From Bacteroidia bacterium (GTDB lineage: Bacteria; Bacteroidota; Bacteroidia; SpSt-205), in contig JANWXY010000082.1 of assembly GCA_025057135.1 (NCBI GenBank), forward strand, positions 1-40,897: 40,897 nucleotides of DNA, in the 5' to 3' direction. The position numbers and the translations under genes are program-made. Position 1 is the stretch's first letter. Every line of letters begins with the position of its first letter. Shown in pieces: positions 1 to 8,106 of the stretch. The notes under the pieces were generated by a model. It worked only from the letters and a program-made list of their open reading frames with translations. It searched no databases and had not been told where the DNA came from.

Positions 1-124
<124 letters not shown>

Positions 125-152
125 GAAATCTCAAACATTCAACTCCCTCTAA

Positions 153-1715
153 CTACTTCTTCACCTCCAGCCGCACAAATGGTACCACAATCTCCTCCAG
201 ACTTATCCCGCCGTGCTGGTAGGAGTCCCGATAAAGCCGTACATAATCATTGTAGTTCGTCGGATAGACTAAAAAGTGATCTTCCAGCGCAAATAAATAG
301 GTGGAGCTTGCCGTTGCTCGGGGTAGGCGCGCTTCCTCCGGCTTTCTGATGTGGAAAATGCCTTTTTCAGATTTGTCATAGCTCAGATTGCGTCCTTGTT
401 TATATCGGAGATTGGTGGTCGTTTCTCTATCGCCAAGTACTCGTACAGGACGATGTACTTGCACAAATCCGTGGTCGGTCGTGAGAAAGATTTGGGAAAC
501 TTGCTGCGTCAAGAGCCGTAGGACTTGAAAAAAGGTAGATGTTTCCAACCAAGCGCGAGTCGTAGCTCTGAGCGCTATATCATTTGCGGCGAGTTCTTTG
601 AGAACATTCATTTGCACGCGGGTATGTGCCATCAAGTCCAAAAAGTTGAATATTAAAAGGATAACATCATTTTGCCGCAGCATTTGCGGAAGCTGCTGAA
701 GGAGGTTTTTTCCTTCTTCCGGCCGGAGCACCTTCACATACCCTACCTTCAGGGGCATCTTGTTCCGGTGAAGAAAGTCTTTGAAGAACTCCTCTTCAAA
801 AAGGTTTTTCCCACCTTCTTCATCGTCATCTGCCCAGTACCGAGGAAATCGCTGGGCAAGCTCCGCGGGGAAGAGTCCCCCGAATAGGCTATTCCGAGCG
901 TACTGGGTGGCCGTAGGTAGGATAGAGAAGAATAGGTGCTCTTGCAGAGTATGATAATAGGGACTACATAGACTCTCGAGAACTTTCCACTGATCATATC
1001 GCATACCGTCTATCAGGAGGAGTACAGAAGGCTCGCCTTTACGCTCGCCGATATGTGGGATAAAAAATTTTGCCAGTACATCCGGAGAAAGGACTGGACG
1101 CTGAGAACTATTCACCCAATCCATGTAGTTTTCTGAGAAAAAACGCCCAAACATTAGATTGGCTTCAGATTTCTGCCCTTCTAAAATCTCCCGGAGCTCG
1201 GGCATGTCGGTCTTCTCAAGCGCGATATCCCAGTGCACAAGGTCACGATAGACCTGGAACCATTCATCTAACGAGGGACCGAAAGCGATTTGGGTGCTCA
1301 ATCGCCGAAACTCCCGTTGATAGTCTATAGAGGCTTGACGCTGCTGGAGAGTATCTCTGACCAATAAACGCTTGCAGGTGGAGAGGAGCTGTTGAGGCTT
1401 CACCGGCTTAATCAAAAAGTCGGCAATATCCATGCCGACGGCTTCTTCAATCAGGCGCTCCTCCTCATCTTTTGTGACCATGACGATGGGCAGATTAGGG
1501 TAAATGCGCTTGACCTGGCGAGCCAGTTCAAGTCCATCCATTCCTGGCATGTGCTCATCCACGATCAGCAGGTCCACAGGCTGCTGACGCAGCATATCCA
1601 TAGCCTCACTCGGATGACGGGAGGTTACTACCTCAAAGCCTTTCTGGGTGAGATGTATCACCTGCGGTTCTAAATGTTCAATTTCATCATCTATCCACAG
1701 GACGCGACTTCGCAT
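153..1715 (-). CDS. porX: PorX-type response regulator with PglZ/alkaline-phosphatase-fold effector domain
   Basis: This 520-residue protein has the PorX architecture. Residues 1-120 are a receiver domain with acidic D9/D10, phosphoacceptor D53 in VDEHMPGMDG, T81 and K103. After a helical linker comes a PglZ domain of the alkaline phosphatase superfamily. Candidate metal or catalytic residues are D236 (LIDGMRYDQW), T268/T270 (LPTATQY), D360 and H364 (NFLDLMAHT), and D414/H415 (TTDHGF). In Porphyromonas gingivalis PorX is the cytoplasmic regulator of type IX secretion genes, works with PorY and SigP, and its PglZ domain cleaves oligonucleotides. The length matches that family. The gene is divergent from a SpoIIE phosphatase gene. 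The ATG at 1715 lies 4 bases after TATCTTTG (1720-1727, minus), so the mRNA is probably leaderless. No PorY-like kinase is in view. Assignment rests on domain order and motifs. Confidence 0.88.
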   Translation of the reverse strand: MRSRVLWIDDEIEHLEPQVIHLTQKGFEVVTSRHPSEAMDMLRQQPVDLLIVDEHMPGMDGLELARQVKRIYPNLPIVMVTKDEEERLIEEAVGMDIADFLIKPVKPQQLLSTCKRLLVRDTLQQRQASIDYQREFRRLSTQIAFGPSLDEWFQVYRDLVHWDIALEKTDMPELREILEGQKSEANLMFGRFFSENYMDWVNSSQRPVLSPDVLAKFFIPHIGERKGEPSVLLLIDGMRYDQWKVLESLCSPYYHTLQEHLFFSILPTATQYARNSLFGGLFPAELAQRFPRYWADDDEEGGKNLFEEEFFKDFLHRNKMPLKVGYVKVLRPEEGKNLLQQLPQMLRQNDVILLIFNFLDLMAHTRVQMNVLKELAANDIALRATTRAWLETSTFFQVLRLLTQQVSQIFLTTDHGFVQVHRPVRVLGDRETTTNLRYKQGRNLSYDKSEKGIFHIRKPEEARLPRATASSTYLFALEDHFLVYPTNYNDYVRLYRDSYQHGGISLEEIVVPFVRLEVKK

Positions 1716-1719
1716 GCCT

Positions 1720-1727
1720 CAAAGATA
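1720..1727 (-). promoter_or_regulatory. Bacteroidota -7 box TATCTTTG for porX
   Basis: The minus strand reads TATCTTTG, an exact TAnnTTTG match, followed by 4 bases and the porX ATG. Transcription would start at or next to the start codon. I see no clear TTG -33 element. Confidence 0.7.
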
Positions 1728-1739
1728 GCGGATTATTTT

Positions 1740-1747
1740 TACCTTTG
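1740..1747 (+). promoter_or_regulatory. Bacteroidota -7 box TACCTTTG for the SpoIIE phosphatase gene
   Basis: An exact TAnnTTTG match ends 5 bases before the GTG start at 1753. It sits back to back with the porX box, within a 37-base intergenic gap. Confidence 0.68.
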
Positions 1748-1752
1748 GATGA

Positions 1753-3504
1753 GTGAAGGTTCCGATAGTCATAGCGTGGTTGCCAGAAAAATGGGCTTCC
1801 GTAGCACCTGTGTTGCAAGCTGGGCTCGGAGAGGTAAATCTTATGCTTTTCTCTCACATGCAAGCCGCCCAGTCTTTTGTAGAAAAAACTATTGTGGAAG
1901 GGGGGGAGCTTTTTCTATTGATTGCTCCTCTGCCAGAGGGAAAGGAGTTTCTAACTGAGTCACTATATCGGTGGCCCTTAGCTTACGGACTGGCTTTGAC
2001 TGATGATTCTAACTTCATAGAGGAGCGAGCCGACTATCTTACCGTCCTCGTCAACGGGGATGTCCGATGCCTCCATCCGCATCTCAATGAGTTACGGGAA
2101 AGATATTTGGAGCGCCGAGAACGGGAAAGAAAGCAGCGTATCCTCACTGAACTCCATCGGGTCTCGCTCTCTTTGACAGGGGAGGTGCGCTTAGAGCGTC
2201 TTATCTTCAAACTCCTGCGCATTGCCATTGACAATAGCGGGGCAAAGTACGCCTTTCTGATAGTGCCCGCACCAACTAATCCTGAGAAGTTTGAGGTCGT
2301 GGGGTATGCTCATCGCTCTGACCATGAACCTCGTCCCTATCATTCCCGAGAATTGCAGGCAGAAGATCGTATTTTCCATCTACTTGTTCTCCACGCCGCT
2401 CGCAGCCGTGAGAATGTCTTACTTTCTCAGGCTGCCGGAGACACCATTTTTCATCATCATCCCGATTGGGAACGGCTCGGAGCTTACTCGCTTTTATGCC
2501 TACCTCTTATCTACCAAGGGCAGCTCATAGGACTTCTGTACCTGCATGAGCCGGAGCCCGAAATAGAAACTCAGCCAGAACGCATGGAGTTTCTCAAGCT
2601 TTTTACAGCCCCAGCGGCGGTGGCGCTCCAGAATGCACAGCTCTATGCGAATATGGAGGCCCGAGTCCGAGAGAGAACAGAAGAAGTGATTCGTCAAAAG
2701 GAAGAGATAGAGCGCCAGAGTTTGCTCCTGCGTCAGCAGAATGAAGACATCCTCGCCAGTCTCCGTTATGCTCAGCGTGTCCAGCGAGCAATCTTCCCCT
2801 CTTGGAGCGAACTTCAAAAGACGCTCCCAGAAAGCCTTCTATTCTACCAGCCAAGGGAAATCGTCGGTGGAGACTTTTATTGGTTTGCTCAGCGATTGAG
2901 TAAAATCATCATCGCCGTGGGAGATTGTACAGGGCACGGCATACCCGGCGCCTTCATGACAATCATCGCTAATACGCTTTTGAAGCAGATAGTAGAGTTG
3001 GAAGGTGTATTCAAGCCCTCGGAAATTCTTTACTTACTCAATCTACGCATGCGAGCTGCCCTGCAGCATGAGGAGGAGATGTATCAACGCTTTCGGGAGG
3101 GGATGGAAATATCTATTATTCAGTTAGACCCCAAGCGTCGGAAACTCTTGTATGCTGGGGCTGGGCGACCACTTTTCGTAGTTCGGGGACGAAAAGGAGA
3201 GGAAATCCGTCCTGATAAAATTACCATAGGCGCTCCCTACGAGGGGGACGCGCCCGAGTTTTCTCTCCATTCTATGGACTTAGACCCGCAAGAGATGATT
3301 TATCTCTTTTCGGATGGATTTGCAGATCAGCTCAATCCTGAAAATAAAAGATATCAGATTCGGCGTTTCTATGAGTTTTTAGAGCTAATAGCCGAGCAGC
3401 CTGTGCGTCAGCAAGCCGTCCTATTAGAGTCTGAACTGAGCCGCTGGATGGGGAATGTTCGTCAAACAGATGACATTCTCGTTTTAGGCATACGAGTGAC
3501 CTGA
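1753..3504 (+). CDS. GAF-domain SpoIIE/PP2C-type serine phosphatase
   Basis: The 583-residue protein has an N-terminal segment of about 120 residues that loosely resembles a receiver domain without a clear phosphorylation site. A GAF-like sensor domain follows (about 130-300), then a coiled coil rich in Glu/Arg/Gln (about 300-345). A SpoIIE-type PP2C phosphatase domain runs to the C terminus. PP2C metal-binding motifs are visible as VGGDFYW and GDCTGHGIPGAFMT. The segment SLRYAQRVQRAIFPS is typical of Bacteroidota SpoIIE-like phosphatases. The family dephosphorylates Ser/Thr on partner proteins such as anti-sigma-factor antagonists, but no partner is encoded nearby. The GTG start is preferred because the ATG at 1749 is out of frame and the TACCTTTG box ends 5 bases upstream. 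The name does not imply sporulation. Confidence 0.85.
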   Translation: MKVPIVIAWLPEKWASVAPVLQAGLGEVNLMLFSHMQAAQSFVEKTIVEGGELFLLIAPLPEGKEFLTESLYRWPLAYGLALTDDSNFIEERADYLTVLVNGDVRCLHPHLNELRERYLERRERERKQRILTELHRVSLSLTGEVRLERLIFKLLRIAIDNSGAKYAFLIVPAPTNPEKFEVVGYAHRSDHEPRPYHSRELQAEDRIFHLLVLHAARSRENVLLSQAAGDTIFHHHPDWERLGAYSLLCLPLIYQGQLIGLLYLHEPEPEIETQPERMEFLKLFTAPAAVALQNAQLYANMEARVRERTEEVIRQKEEIERQSLLLRQQNEDILASLRYAQRVQRAIFPSWSELQKTLPESLLFYQPREIVGGDFYWFAQRLSKIIIAVGDCTGHGIPGAFMTIIANTLLKQIVELEGVFKPSEILYLLNLRMRAALQHEEEMYQRFREGMEISIIQLDPKRRKLLYAGAGRPLFVVRGRKGEEIRPDKITIGAPYEGDAPEFSLHSMDLDPQEMIYLFSDGFADQLNPENKRYQIRRFYEFLELIAEQPVRQQAVLLESELSRWMGNVRQTDDILVLGIRVT

Positions 3505-3527
3505 GAGAAGGGAGAGGAGGTTTAGAG

Positions 3528-4163
3528 TTATTCTCGGCTTGATTGCTCTCTTTCAAGCATTACCTTGATGTGGCTCAAAATAGGTGAAATGGCAGGCATT
3601 AAGTCACCATATTGATTTTGAATAATGAGGTGAGCGTATCGTCGTAGTGGGGCGACGTACTGCTCGTAGGCAGGTAGCACTTGGGTAAGGTATTGATGGG
3701 TTACGAAATCTACGCTGTAGCCGCGCTCTTGCTTATCTCGTTGCAAGCGCTGAATGAAACGATAAGGCTCGAGTGCCTCCATAAATATGCGCAGGTCAAA
3801 TAACTCCCGAATGTGAGCCCAGTAAAAGAGAAATAACCCTTCTACGACTACAATCGGTGCAGGCTCAAAAGTCAGGAGACGGGGTACTTTCCCTGCCTGA
3901 TTGAATGTGTATTCCCTTTGAGTTACACGCTCTCCGCGACGCAGTTTCAGAAGGTCCTCATATAGCTTTTCATGATTTATAGCCTCTGGGCGATCAAAGT
4001 TGACTCGTCCATCCAAGTCTCTTGGCTGCTCGTGGAGGTCTCGGTAGTAATGATCAGTTGAAAGGAAAGTAGCCTTTTCTGGTGGCAGGAATTGACGAAG
4101 CAGTTCTAAGAGATAGGTCTTACCTGAAGCACTCCCGCCGGTGATGCCTATCCAATAGGGCAT
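3528..4163 (-). CDS. udk: Uridine kinase
   Basis: The 211-residue protein phosphorylates uridine and cytidine to the monophosphates in pyrimidine salvage. A P-loop lies at the N terminus (GITGGSASGKT, about residues 5-15), followed by STDHYYRD and DGRVNFDRPEA, the substrate-binding segments of the family, and a mid-protein VVEGLFLF strand. I place the start at the ATG at 4163 (MPYWIGITGG). The open frame extends 26 codons upstream but would overlap rdgB and lacks family similarity. With this start the gene begins 8 bases after the rdgB stop and is the last gene of the 6827-3528 operon. It converges with the SpoIIE phosphatase gene across 23 bases with no obvious terminator hairpin. Confidence 0.88.
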   Translation of the reverse strand: MPYWIGITGGSASGKTYLLELLRQFLPPEKATFLSTDHYYRDLHEQPRDLDGRVNFDRPEAINHEKLYEDLLKLRRGERVTQREYTFNQAGKVPRLLTFEPAPIVVVEGLFLFYWAHIRELFDLRIFMEALEPYRFIQRLQRDKQERGYSVDFVTHQYLTQVLPAYEQYVAPLRRYAHLIIQNQYGDLMPAISPILSHIKVMLEREQSSRE

Positions 4164-4171
4164 GGGCAGTC

Positions 4172-4726
4172 TTATCCCGCTGAAAGCTGTTTCAGAAGTC
4201 GGTGTAGCGCGCGGGCGCGATGAGAGTTTCGCAGTTTCCACTCTACACCCAGTTCAGCCACGGTTGCCGTCTGTTTGTCTGGTATGAATACAGGGTCATA
4301 ACCAAATCCTCCTGAACCAGCTTTTACTCGGGCGATTCGGCCGTGCCATATCCCTTGGGCAAACGTATATTTACACGGTCCATAGTACGCCACCATCACT
4401 GCTACGAAGTAAGCATCTCTCTGAGACATATCACGCATGGCTTCCAGTAGCTTATCTGGTCCCCCAAAGCGAGCGGAATGGACCCCTGGACGACCTCCTA
4501 AACTGGGCACAAATAGACCGCTATCTTCTACGATTACAGGCTGCTTCAGATGACTTTCGTAAAAGGCGGCTTTGAATAGAGCATTATCGTAGAGAGACTC
4601 GTACGGTTCCGGTGCTTCGGGTATGTGCGCAGGTAGAGCATCTATCTCCAACTGCCCTTGGAGTATGTCCTGTACTTCTGAGAGCTTATGGGGATTTTTT
4701 GTAGCAAAAATCCATTTATCCGCCAC
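4172..4726 (-). CDS. rdgB: XTP/dITP (non-canonical purine NTP) pyrophosphatase
   Basis: A 184-residue member of the RdgB/HAM1 family, which removes ITP, dITP and XTP from the nucleotide pool. Diagnostic segments are the N-terminal FATKNPHKLSEV, the central VEDSGLFVPSLGGRPGVHSA and the C-terminal GSGGFGYDPVF with SHRARAL near the end. The start is GTG at 4726, which gives the short N terminus usual in the family (MADKWIFATKN). The start overlaps the 3' end of the SUI1 gene by 11 bases, so the two are likely translationally coupled. Grouped with udk, a nucleotide salvage gene, this end of the operon is nucleotide-pool related. Confidence 0.92.
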   Translation of the reverse strand: MADKWIFATKNPHKLSEVQDILQGQLEIDALPAHIPEAPEPYESLYDNALFKAAFYESHLKQPVIVEDSGLFVPSLGGRPGVHSARFGGPDKLLEAMRDMSQRDAYFVAVMVAYYGPCKYTFAQGIWHGRIARVKAGSGGFGYDPVFIPDKQTATVAELGVEWKLRNSHRARALHRLLKQLSAG

Positions 4727-5039
4727 TTCTTTTGACTATATGACCCTCTTTTTGGAGCAGTTTTATCACTTTTTCTACTTGGTCGCCTTGTAGTATGATT
4801 TTTCCGTCGCTAATACTGCCACCAGTAGCGCAGTTCTGCCGCAGCCTTTTAGCTAATGCTTCCATATCGGCCGCCCGCCCTATGTAGCCCATAACTTCTG
4901 TAACTTCCTTTCCGCCAGCGATCCGACGGCGTTGAACTCGGAGATTCTGCTTGGATGGTGTCTGAGGTTCTTCCGGCACTTCTTCTTTGAGCGGCCGTGT
5001 AGAATATACTAACCTATCCCATTTTCGCTCCGTACTCAT
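4716..5039 (-). CDS. yciH: SUI1/eIF1-family translation factor (YciH)
   Basis: A 107-residue protein whose C-terminal part (about 35-107) is a SUI1 domain. It contains RVQRRRIAGGKEVTEVMGY, then LAKRLRQNCATGGSISDGK and IILQGDQVEKVIKLL, matching the eIF1/YciH fold including the conserved CATGGS loop. In E. coli, YciH binds the 30S subunit and has been reported to help reject aberrant initiation complexes, including those on leaderless mRNA. The first 30 residues are polar and poorly conserved. The ATG at 5039 overlaps the preceding stop as ATGA, and its 3' end overlaps rdgB by 11 bases. Its presence in a genome with apparently many leaderless transcripts is discussed in the findings. Confidence 0.9.
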   Translation of the reverse strand: MSTERKWDRLVYSTRPLKEEVPEEPQTPSKQNLRVQRRRIAGGKEVTEVMGYIGRAADMEALAKRLRQNCATGGSISDGKIILQGDQVEKVIKLLQKEGHIVKRSGG

Positions 5040-5734
5040 TTCAGCAGGAATGTATCATGTACCAGAGGGATTTTATTGTCGTGAGGGGCATCTTGTGGAT
5101 TACAGTGATAGCCCCAAAGTCTCACCTGACCTAAGAAGGGATAAAGAGCTTGATAGTAGCAGTGGGTGGGCGTGTGATGAAAGGCTATATCGTGAAATAC
5201 ATACAGCGGCTGGTGGGCAGCTATCCATGCAGCATCATGGAGGATCGGAACAGGCTCTCCAATATCGCCGCTATACAGAATGTTCATACTTTTAGAGGTA
5301 AAAAGGTAGGCACAGCTCGGCATGTGAGCGACATGAAGGCGTGCGGTAGGTATTGCCAATACATGAGAAGCGAACTCCGATGGATACAATACCTGTGCAA
5401 ACTTTTCCACTTCTCCCATCAGGAAGTGCAGATAGGTGTATATCTTGGCAAAAAGCTCTGCGCTTCCAGCAATAATCGGAATCGGAGGGAGCTTGCTAAG
5501 AAAATGCCGATGATACAGTAGCGCAGAAAGGCTACCTATGTGGTCATCATGTAAGTGCGTGATACAAATAGCGTCTATCTTCTCTACGAGTCTATACTCA
5601 ACAAGGCGAGGATAGACAGTGAAACCGCAGTCTATGAGAAAGGTTTTATCCTCCCACTCTATGAGAGCGGCGGAGTTACCTAAGGTTACATCATGGGCTC
5701 CACCTGCGCCGAGAAACCTGACGGGAGGGGTCAT
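5036..5734 (-). CDS. Metallo-beta-lactamase-fold hydrolase
   Basis: The 232-residue protein has the core MBL-fold motifs: LIDCGFT after the first strands, the metal motif THLHDDHIG (HxHxDH), a downstream histidine in VAHMPS, and the bridging aspartate in ILYSGDIGE. A final histidine in LWGYH could complete the dinuclear zinc site. The set resembles the RNase Z/phosphodiesterase-like branch, but I see no feature that fixes a substrate. It overlaps bcp upstream (ATGA at 5731-5734) and the SUI1 gene downstream (ATGA at 5036-5039), so it is made with them. A function in RNA or nucleotide metabolism would suit the operon but is inference. Confidence 0.82.
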   Translation of the reverse strand: MTPPVRFLGAGGAHDVTLGNSAALIEWEDKTFLIDCGFTVYPRLVEYRLVEKIDAICITHLHDDHIGSLSALLYHRHFLSKLPPIPIIAGSAELFAKIYTYLHFLMGEVEKFAQVLYPSEFASHVLAIPTARLHVAHMPSCAYLFTSKSMNILYSGDIGEPVPILHDAAWIAAHQPLYVFHDIAFHHTPTHCYYQALYPFLGQVRLWGYHCNPQDAPHDNKIPLVHDTFLLK

Positions 5735-6192
5735 GAGCTACCCAAGATTTGTTCAGCGTGTGCATCGGTTTTGACTTTTGTAATAACGTCAGAAATACGT
5801 CCATCTTCGTCTATTATGTAGGTGATTCGCTGAATACCCTCATACGCCTTGCCGTACATTTTTTTCACCCCCCAGGCTCCATAAGCTTTGATGATGGTCT
5901 TTTCTGTATCGGCTATGAGAGGAAAAGGTAGATGATACTTTTCAGCGAAATGCTTATGAGATTCTACATCGTCTGCACTAATGCCTAATACGACATAGCC
6001 GGCGGCTTGGAGTTTTTCGTAGTTATCTCGTAGATTGCAGGCCTCCTTCGTACAGCCTGGAGTGTCGTCTTTGGGGTAAAAGTAAATGATAACTTTTTTG
6101 CCTCTGAGCTCAGAAAGGCGTATTGATCTTCCGTTTTGGTCTATACCTGTGAAATCAGGTGCTACTGACCCTTTGGGGAGAAGGTTAGACAT
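5731..6192 (-). CDS. bcp: Thiol peroxidase, BCP/peroxiredoxin Q type
   Basis: A 153-residue peroxiredoxin that reduces hydroperoxides with thioredoxin or a similar donor. The peroxidatic cysteine C47 lies in YPKDDTPGCTKEAC, and C52 gives the CxxxxC pair of BCP-type enzymes that form an intramolecular disulfide. Length and the N-terminal GSVAPDFTGIDQNG match the family. It begins 20 bases after the stop of the acidic exported protein and shares a 4-base ATGA overlap with the hydrolase gene, so it belongs to the 6827-3528 operon. It is likely cytoplasmic, with no signal peptide. Confidence 0.93.
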   Translation of the reverse strand: MSNLLPKGSVAPDFTGIDQNGRSIRLSELRGKKVIIYFYPKDDTPGCTKEACNLRDNYEKLQAAGYVVLGISADDVESHKHFAEKYHLPFPLIADTEKTIIKAYGAWGVKKMYGKAYEGIQRITYIIDEDGRISDVITKVKTDAHAEQILGSS

Positions 6193-6212
6193 ACAGCCGC
6201 TAAAACAAATAT

Positions 6213-6827
6213 CTAATCTTCATCCGTATCTTCAATATCCTCCTCGCTCATCCAGTCTTTGGGGGATTCGGTTGGTTCGTCGGGCTCATCGTCATCGTCT
6301 TCTTCGTCAATCACCTGAGATTGATTGAGTAGGAGGTCTATATCTTCATATTTTACCACCCCTTGTACAGACGGCACGTAGTTCAAAGAGTAATCTGCAT
6401 AAAGCCGCTTGGGAGGTATTTTCATATGCTTTTCGACGACTTTTTCTATAAAGTATTGAAGTTCGTCCGTAAAACTTATAGGACTCTGGATGCGTTGAGG
6501 TGAAGGTTTGAATGGTGCGCTATTTTGGTAAGCGATTAGATTCTGGCATCCCAAACTGATGACATAAGTAAAACGCTCGGTGATGATTTTGATTTGAGGG
6601 ACGAAACACTCAGCTATGGAGCGGTCCGTATCTTCGTCATCGGCACTAATAAACTCATCCTCCCATTCGCTGGTTATTTTTAGACGAATGACCTTTTCTT
6701 CCCAGGAAGGATGAAGGGCATTATCAGCGGTGATATCGGGGGCTGGCCTGAGCTTAGCGATCAGAATCTGAGATTTCTGTGCCCATACAGCTATTGCAGA
6801 AGACAGGCAGATTAAATATACCTTCAC
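6213..6827 (-). CDS. Exported protein of unknown function with acidic C-terminal tail
   Basis: I do not recognise this 204-residue protein. Residues 1-16 (VKVYLICLSSAIAVWA, GTG start) form a signal peptide with likely cleavage before Gln, the Ala|Gln pattern common in Bacteroidota exported proteins. The middle (about 20-170) is mixed alpha/beta with one cysteine (GCQNLIAYQN). The last 33 residues are strongly acidic, built of Asp/Glu runs with two tryptophan- or proline-containing breaks, and could bind calcium or a basic partner. It is the first gene of the operon leading to bcp, rdgB and udk. The GTG start lies 4 bases after TACCTTTG (6832-6839, minus), which supports it and predicts a leaderless mRNA. 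Confidence 0.7.
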   Translation of the reverse strand: MKVYLICLSSAIAVWAQKSQILIAKLRPAPDITADNALHPSWEEKVIRLKITSEWEDEFISADDEDTDRSIAECFVPQIKIITERFTYVISLGCQNLIAYQNSAPFKPSPQRIQSPISFTDELQYFIEKVVEKHMKIPPKRLYADYSLNYVPSVQGVVKYEDIDLLLNQSQVIDEEDDDDEPDEPTESPKDWMSEEDIEDTDED

Positions 6828-6831
6828 TCGT

Positions 6832-6839
6832 CAAAGGTA
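6832..6839 (-). promoter_or_regulatory. Bacteroidota promoter for the 6827-3528 operon
   Basis: The minus strand has TACCTTTG 4 bases before the GTG start at 6827. A TTG trinucleotide lies 19 bases further upstream (6859-6861), a plausible -33 element. The box sits in the 20-base gap behind the SufT-like gene. Confidence 0.75.
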
Positions 6840-6847
6840 CAAAGAAG

Positions 6848-7174
6848 TTACAGAAGTCCAAGCTGAATGCGAGCGTTCTCACTCATGCGACTCATATCCC
6901 ATGGCGGATCAAAAGTAACCTCTACTTCTACATTTTTTACACCTGGAATGGATTGGACAGCTTTTTTGACGTCGTCAGGTAGATGTTGTGCGGCTGGACA
7001 AAAAGCTGAGGTCAGCGTCATGAGAATTTTCACCTCGCCTCCTGGTGTGGCTTCTATGTGGTAAATCAGTCCAAGCTCGTAAATATCCACTGGAATCTCA
7101 GGATCATAAACTTCTTTGAGGGCGCGGATGATGGCTTCTTGGAGAGCAGCAGGGTCCTGTATATTGTTAGTCAT
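6848..7174 (-). CDS. MIP18/DUF59 family Fe-S assembly factor (SufT-like)
   Basis: This 108-residue protein is a stand-alone DUF59 (MIP18) domain. It carries the signature ALKEVYDPEIPVDIYELGLI (about residues 18-37), then KILMTLTSAFCPAAQHLP with the conserved cysteine, and VEVEVTFDPPWDMSRMSENA near the end. Family members (SufT, PaaD N-terminal domain, MIP18/Cia2) help mature iron-sulfur proteins. Bacterial SufT genes are often in suf operons. Here it is the last gene of a three-gene unit that begins with sufU, which supports that role. Its ATG overlaps the stop of the glycosyltransferase as ATGA (7171-7174). Confidence 0.88.
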   Translation of the reverse strand: MTNNIQDPAALQEAIIRALKEVYDPEIPVDIYELGLIYHIEATPGGEVKILMTLTSAFCPAAQHLPDDVKKAVQSIPGVKNVEVEVTFDPPWDMSRMSENARIQLGLL

Positions 7175-8106
7175 GACTGCTTGAAGGTTGATAGTCCATC
7201 TTTTATACCACGAATTATCGCTGCACCTATTACAGCCTTAGCCCAAATGGAATCAGGCGATACTTGCTTATCCGTAAAATATCCAAGAAGCTGACCGAAC
7301 CATCTGTATAACCCTGTGTGGGCTAATATACTTTTGATGAGCCATGCAGCGTCTAATCGAAACCGATAGGGATGGTGCCGATTGATTAGTATGGGCAGGG
7401 GAGGCATGTTGAGGGTTTCGGGGGCTTTGTACATCAGTTCAGCTAAGGCTATGCCATGTCGGTACTCTCTCCGTATAAAGTAGTCTATCGTAGGGGGGGG
7501 AATGTGGTGGATAGCTTTATTTTGGGTGTCCATATATATCTTTACGTGACGCTGGTGCAGACGATAGGCAAGTTCGTACTCTTCCGCTACGGGTGTTTTC
7601 AGATTGGAAGCATATGGCGACTCCTTCTCAGAGAATAGGGTTTTCGGTACCGATAGATGCCCGCTCGCTATATGCTCTTGTACGACAATAGAGCCCGGTG
7701 CCTCGGGCATCTTTTCATGGATAGAAGGATAGACCCCATAGTACAAACATGGTTGGTCGGCGGTACGAAGGTGGAATTCATAGTGCCTCAGTAAGCTATC
7801 CGGCAAAAGCATTACATCATCATCTAAAAAGAGAACAATATCCGTTTCTAAGGCTTGATATCCTGTATTACGAGCAGCTCCTGGGCCTGAGTTAGGCTGA
7901 TAGATGTATTTCAGGGAAAAAGCAGGTGGTATTTCTATCTCCCCAAGGATAGGTTCTATGGGTGGAGTGCTACCGTCATCTACGATTACAACCGGTATAG
8001 GTAGGGGTATTCCTGCTGTATGGCTCTGGAAAAGAGCTTGGAGCGTTTGCTTTACCTTCTCAGGACGTCCGTAGGTCGGAATGGTTATACCTATGCTTTT
8101 CGTCAT
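7171..8106 (-). CDS. Family 2 glycosyltransferase
   Basis: A 311-residue GT-A-fold enzyme. The N terminus SIGITIPTYGRPEKVKQTL is the nucleotide-sugar binding start of GT2, followed by VVIVDDGS, the acceptor-side NSGPGAARNTGY and the metal-binding FLDDDVML. A late histidine/arginine-rich part (FIRREYRHG) resembles the acceptor half of GT2 enzymes. There is no clear membrane anchor. The donor and acceptor are unknown; envelope or secreted glycans are likely. The start is the ATG at 8106, which overlaps the sufU stop as ATGA. The frame runs 23 codons further but loses family similarity there. Its position between two Fe-S assembly genes is unusual. Confidence 0.85.
   Translation of the reverse strand: MTKSIGITIPTYGRPEKVKQTLQALFQSHTAGIPLPIPVVIVDDGSTPPIEPILGEIEIPPAFSLKYIYQPNSGPGAARNTGYQALETDIVLFLDDDVMLLPDSLLRHYEFHLRTADQPCLYYGVYPSIHEKMPEAPGSIVVQEHIASGHLSVPKTLFSEKESPYASNLKTPVAEEYELAYRLHQRHVKIYMDTQNKAIHHIPPPTIDYFIRREYRHGIALAELMYKAPETLNMPPLPILINRHHPYRFRLDAAWLIKSILAHTGLYRWFGQLLGYFTDKQVSPDSIWAKAVIGAAIIRGIKDGLSTFKQS

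Noticed and set aside
153-1715. PglZ domain as a sign of a BREX phage-defence locus
   Set aside because: The domain is fused to a receiver domain in the PorX arrangement, and no brxA, brxB, brxC, brxL or pglX gene is nearby.
1753-3504. SpoIIE similarity as evidence of sporulation
   Set aside because: The PP2C domain is joined to a GAF domain, a common signalling type in non-sporulating bacteria, and no sporulation gene is present.
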